Shown one piece after another: positions 62,746 through 64,000 of a DNA stretch of 64,000 bases; position 1 is the first letter of the stretch; each line of letters opens with the position of its first letter. The position numbers and the translations under genes are program-made. The notes under the pieces were generated by a model. It had not been told where the DNA came from and searched no databases. It saw only the letters and a list, made by a program, of their open reading frames with translations. Source of the DNA: Monarcha castaneiventris obscurior (taxonomy: Eukaryota; Chordata; Aves; Passeriformes; Monarchidae); NCBI GenBank assembly GCA_026261815.1, contig JAMPIT010000417.1:1831501-1895500 (forward strand), read 5' to 3'.

Positions 62746-64000
62746 CTGATGTTTGTGGGGAGAAATTAAATATCCTATGTCAAAAGTATGTTGGCAAAGG
62801 TACAATCAGGAAGAAGACGAAGGTCCCCTTTCCCACAATGGTAACATCTGTACTCTAAACAGGATACTAGGGCTTCTTTTGAGAGACTTTTTAACTTGCC
62901 CTCCAAATCTTTTTCCAAAAGCTTTCATCAACCAGCCTCCAGGGAAAGGGTCTACATGAAAAGAGACTGTTAGTCATTTCCAAGTCTGAGGTCAAGTGGG
63001 ATAGTGCTGAGTGACATTGGTCTTGCAGTTAGCCCTGAGTGCACTGTCACAGTTTTCAGTTCATCTGCCAAGGCATGAGCCTTTCACACCCACAGCAAAG
63101 TAGATACTCTGCTTTTTTTGTACCACAAACTACCAAGGGATCACACTGAGACTTGCAGATTGTATTGCCGAGCTGTGACATGCATTCAGAAGACGTTGAT
63201 AAACATTCAGACATCAAACTAAAATTTTAAATCAAACCCTCTCCTCCCCTGTCCTCTTCTGATTAAGAAATGTTTTATGTGCTTTCACAATATAATAGCT
63301 GTGGACACTCTGTGAGTATGCATTTTGTACACAGTAAAAAACTGCAAAACAAAGAGTTTCGTGTATTACACTTGTTAGTGAGATGCACTCCAGGGTAATG
63401 GAAGTTCCCCTTCTAAATTTCCCCTGCATACTATTGTGTGTCCCTTGCTGTGTGATGAGAGGCAATTTCAAGCCCGTTCCTCATTCTCATACAGCCTAGG
63501 AAAATTCAGCTACGTAATTCCTCACTGCTGCTGCTGAGTGACAGCAATAGTGCAAACAGTACCTACAGGATGGTGGCAGTGCTTTGCATTTCAAATGCTG
63601 TGAATAAGAGCCACCTTTGTAGCAGACTGAAATGCCAACTGTCCTGTATACCCAAGAACTCGCCTGGAGCTCAGCTATTTACATTAAAGATAGTCCATGT
63701 TGCAGATGCAAGTACAGAATTCTCCCTCTAGCAACGTGAATGGTTGCTGCTCATCAGCTTACAAATTTTCTTCTACCTCATAATATGTGATTTGTGGCCT
63801 TCTGAGAATGAAGTGTGCAGCCCCTTTGTCCCAAATCAGCCACTTTGACATTGTCACAAGGCAGGCAGGACCAAGAGCTGCAGCCTGCTGGCACATAAAG
63901 GTGTACCCCCTTCCAAAACACAAATATGAACTTGCATCCAAATCATTCAGGCTGTTGCCAGAAGACAACCAGCCTGAATCTCCTACTACTTCATATTCTT
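62746..64000. other. Right-end intergenic sequence
   Basis: AT-rich, no recognisable gene or element. The next gene I would expect beyond TMCC3 from mammalian gene order (NDUFA12) is not seen inside the window. Confidence 0.5.

Noticed and set aside
1..64000. CRISPR arrays, bacterial operons, tRNA or rRNA genes
   Set aside because: No regularly spaced repeats of the required kind, no cloverleaf or rRNA sequence recognised, and the DNA is clearly vertebrate.

Overview
This window is nuclear DNA from a vertebrate, almost certainly a bird. The evidence is a 5'-truncated, frame-broken CR1 LINE whose reverse-transcriptase remnants are still readable, a second CR1 3' tail, a solo LTR of a family common in bird genomes, AT-rich introns, and CpG-island promoters. 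Exon-intron structures with consensus GT/AG sites carry clear orthologues of two neighbouring vertebrate genes, CEP83 and TMCC3. Both lie head-to-tail on the minus strand, the same order as on human chromosome 12.

Layout. About 1-7.4 kb is the 5' end of CEP83 on the minus strand: a probable non-coding first exon in a CpG island (about 6.84-7.45 kb), a start-codon exon (1294-1539), and a coding exon (782-932). The rest of CEP83 lies left of the window. About 7.4-7.6 kb holds a small plus-strand ORF of 50 codons, divergent from CEP83, with an AATAAA 29 bases after its stop codon. About 7.6-18.1 kb is the CEP83-TMCC3 interval. It holds the CR1 remnant (10.6-11.6 kb) and an unknown length of TMCC3 3' UTR, with candidate polyadenylation signals at about 13.07 kb and 7.99 kb. 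About 18.1-58.6 kb is the complete TMCC3 coding region in four coding exons, predicted to encode 471 residues: 58517-58594, 22699-23597, 21084-21219 and 18114-18416. Its first intron is about 35 kb and holds the LTR, the second CR1 tail, several direct and inverted repeats, a G-quadruplex-like tract, and an unexplained exon-like ORF at 34.37-34.70 kb. About 58.4-58.86 kb is the TMCC3 CpG island. About 58.9-64 kb is upstream flank with no recognisable gene and an old MIR-like SINE remnant.

The two genes are not known to share a pathway. CEP83 encodes a distal-appendage protein of the mother centriole needed for ciliogenesis. TMCC3 encodes a coiled-coil, two-transmembrane-segment ER protein. 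Most of the window is intron or intergenic sequence. Most ORFs of 60-120 codons here are chance open frames. The candidates for something undescribed are the exon-like ORF in TMCC3 intron 1, the divergent mini-ORF at the CEP83 promoter, and a possible non-AUG extension of TMCC3. All three are unproven.
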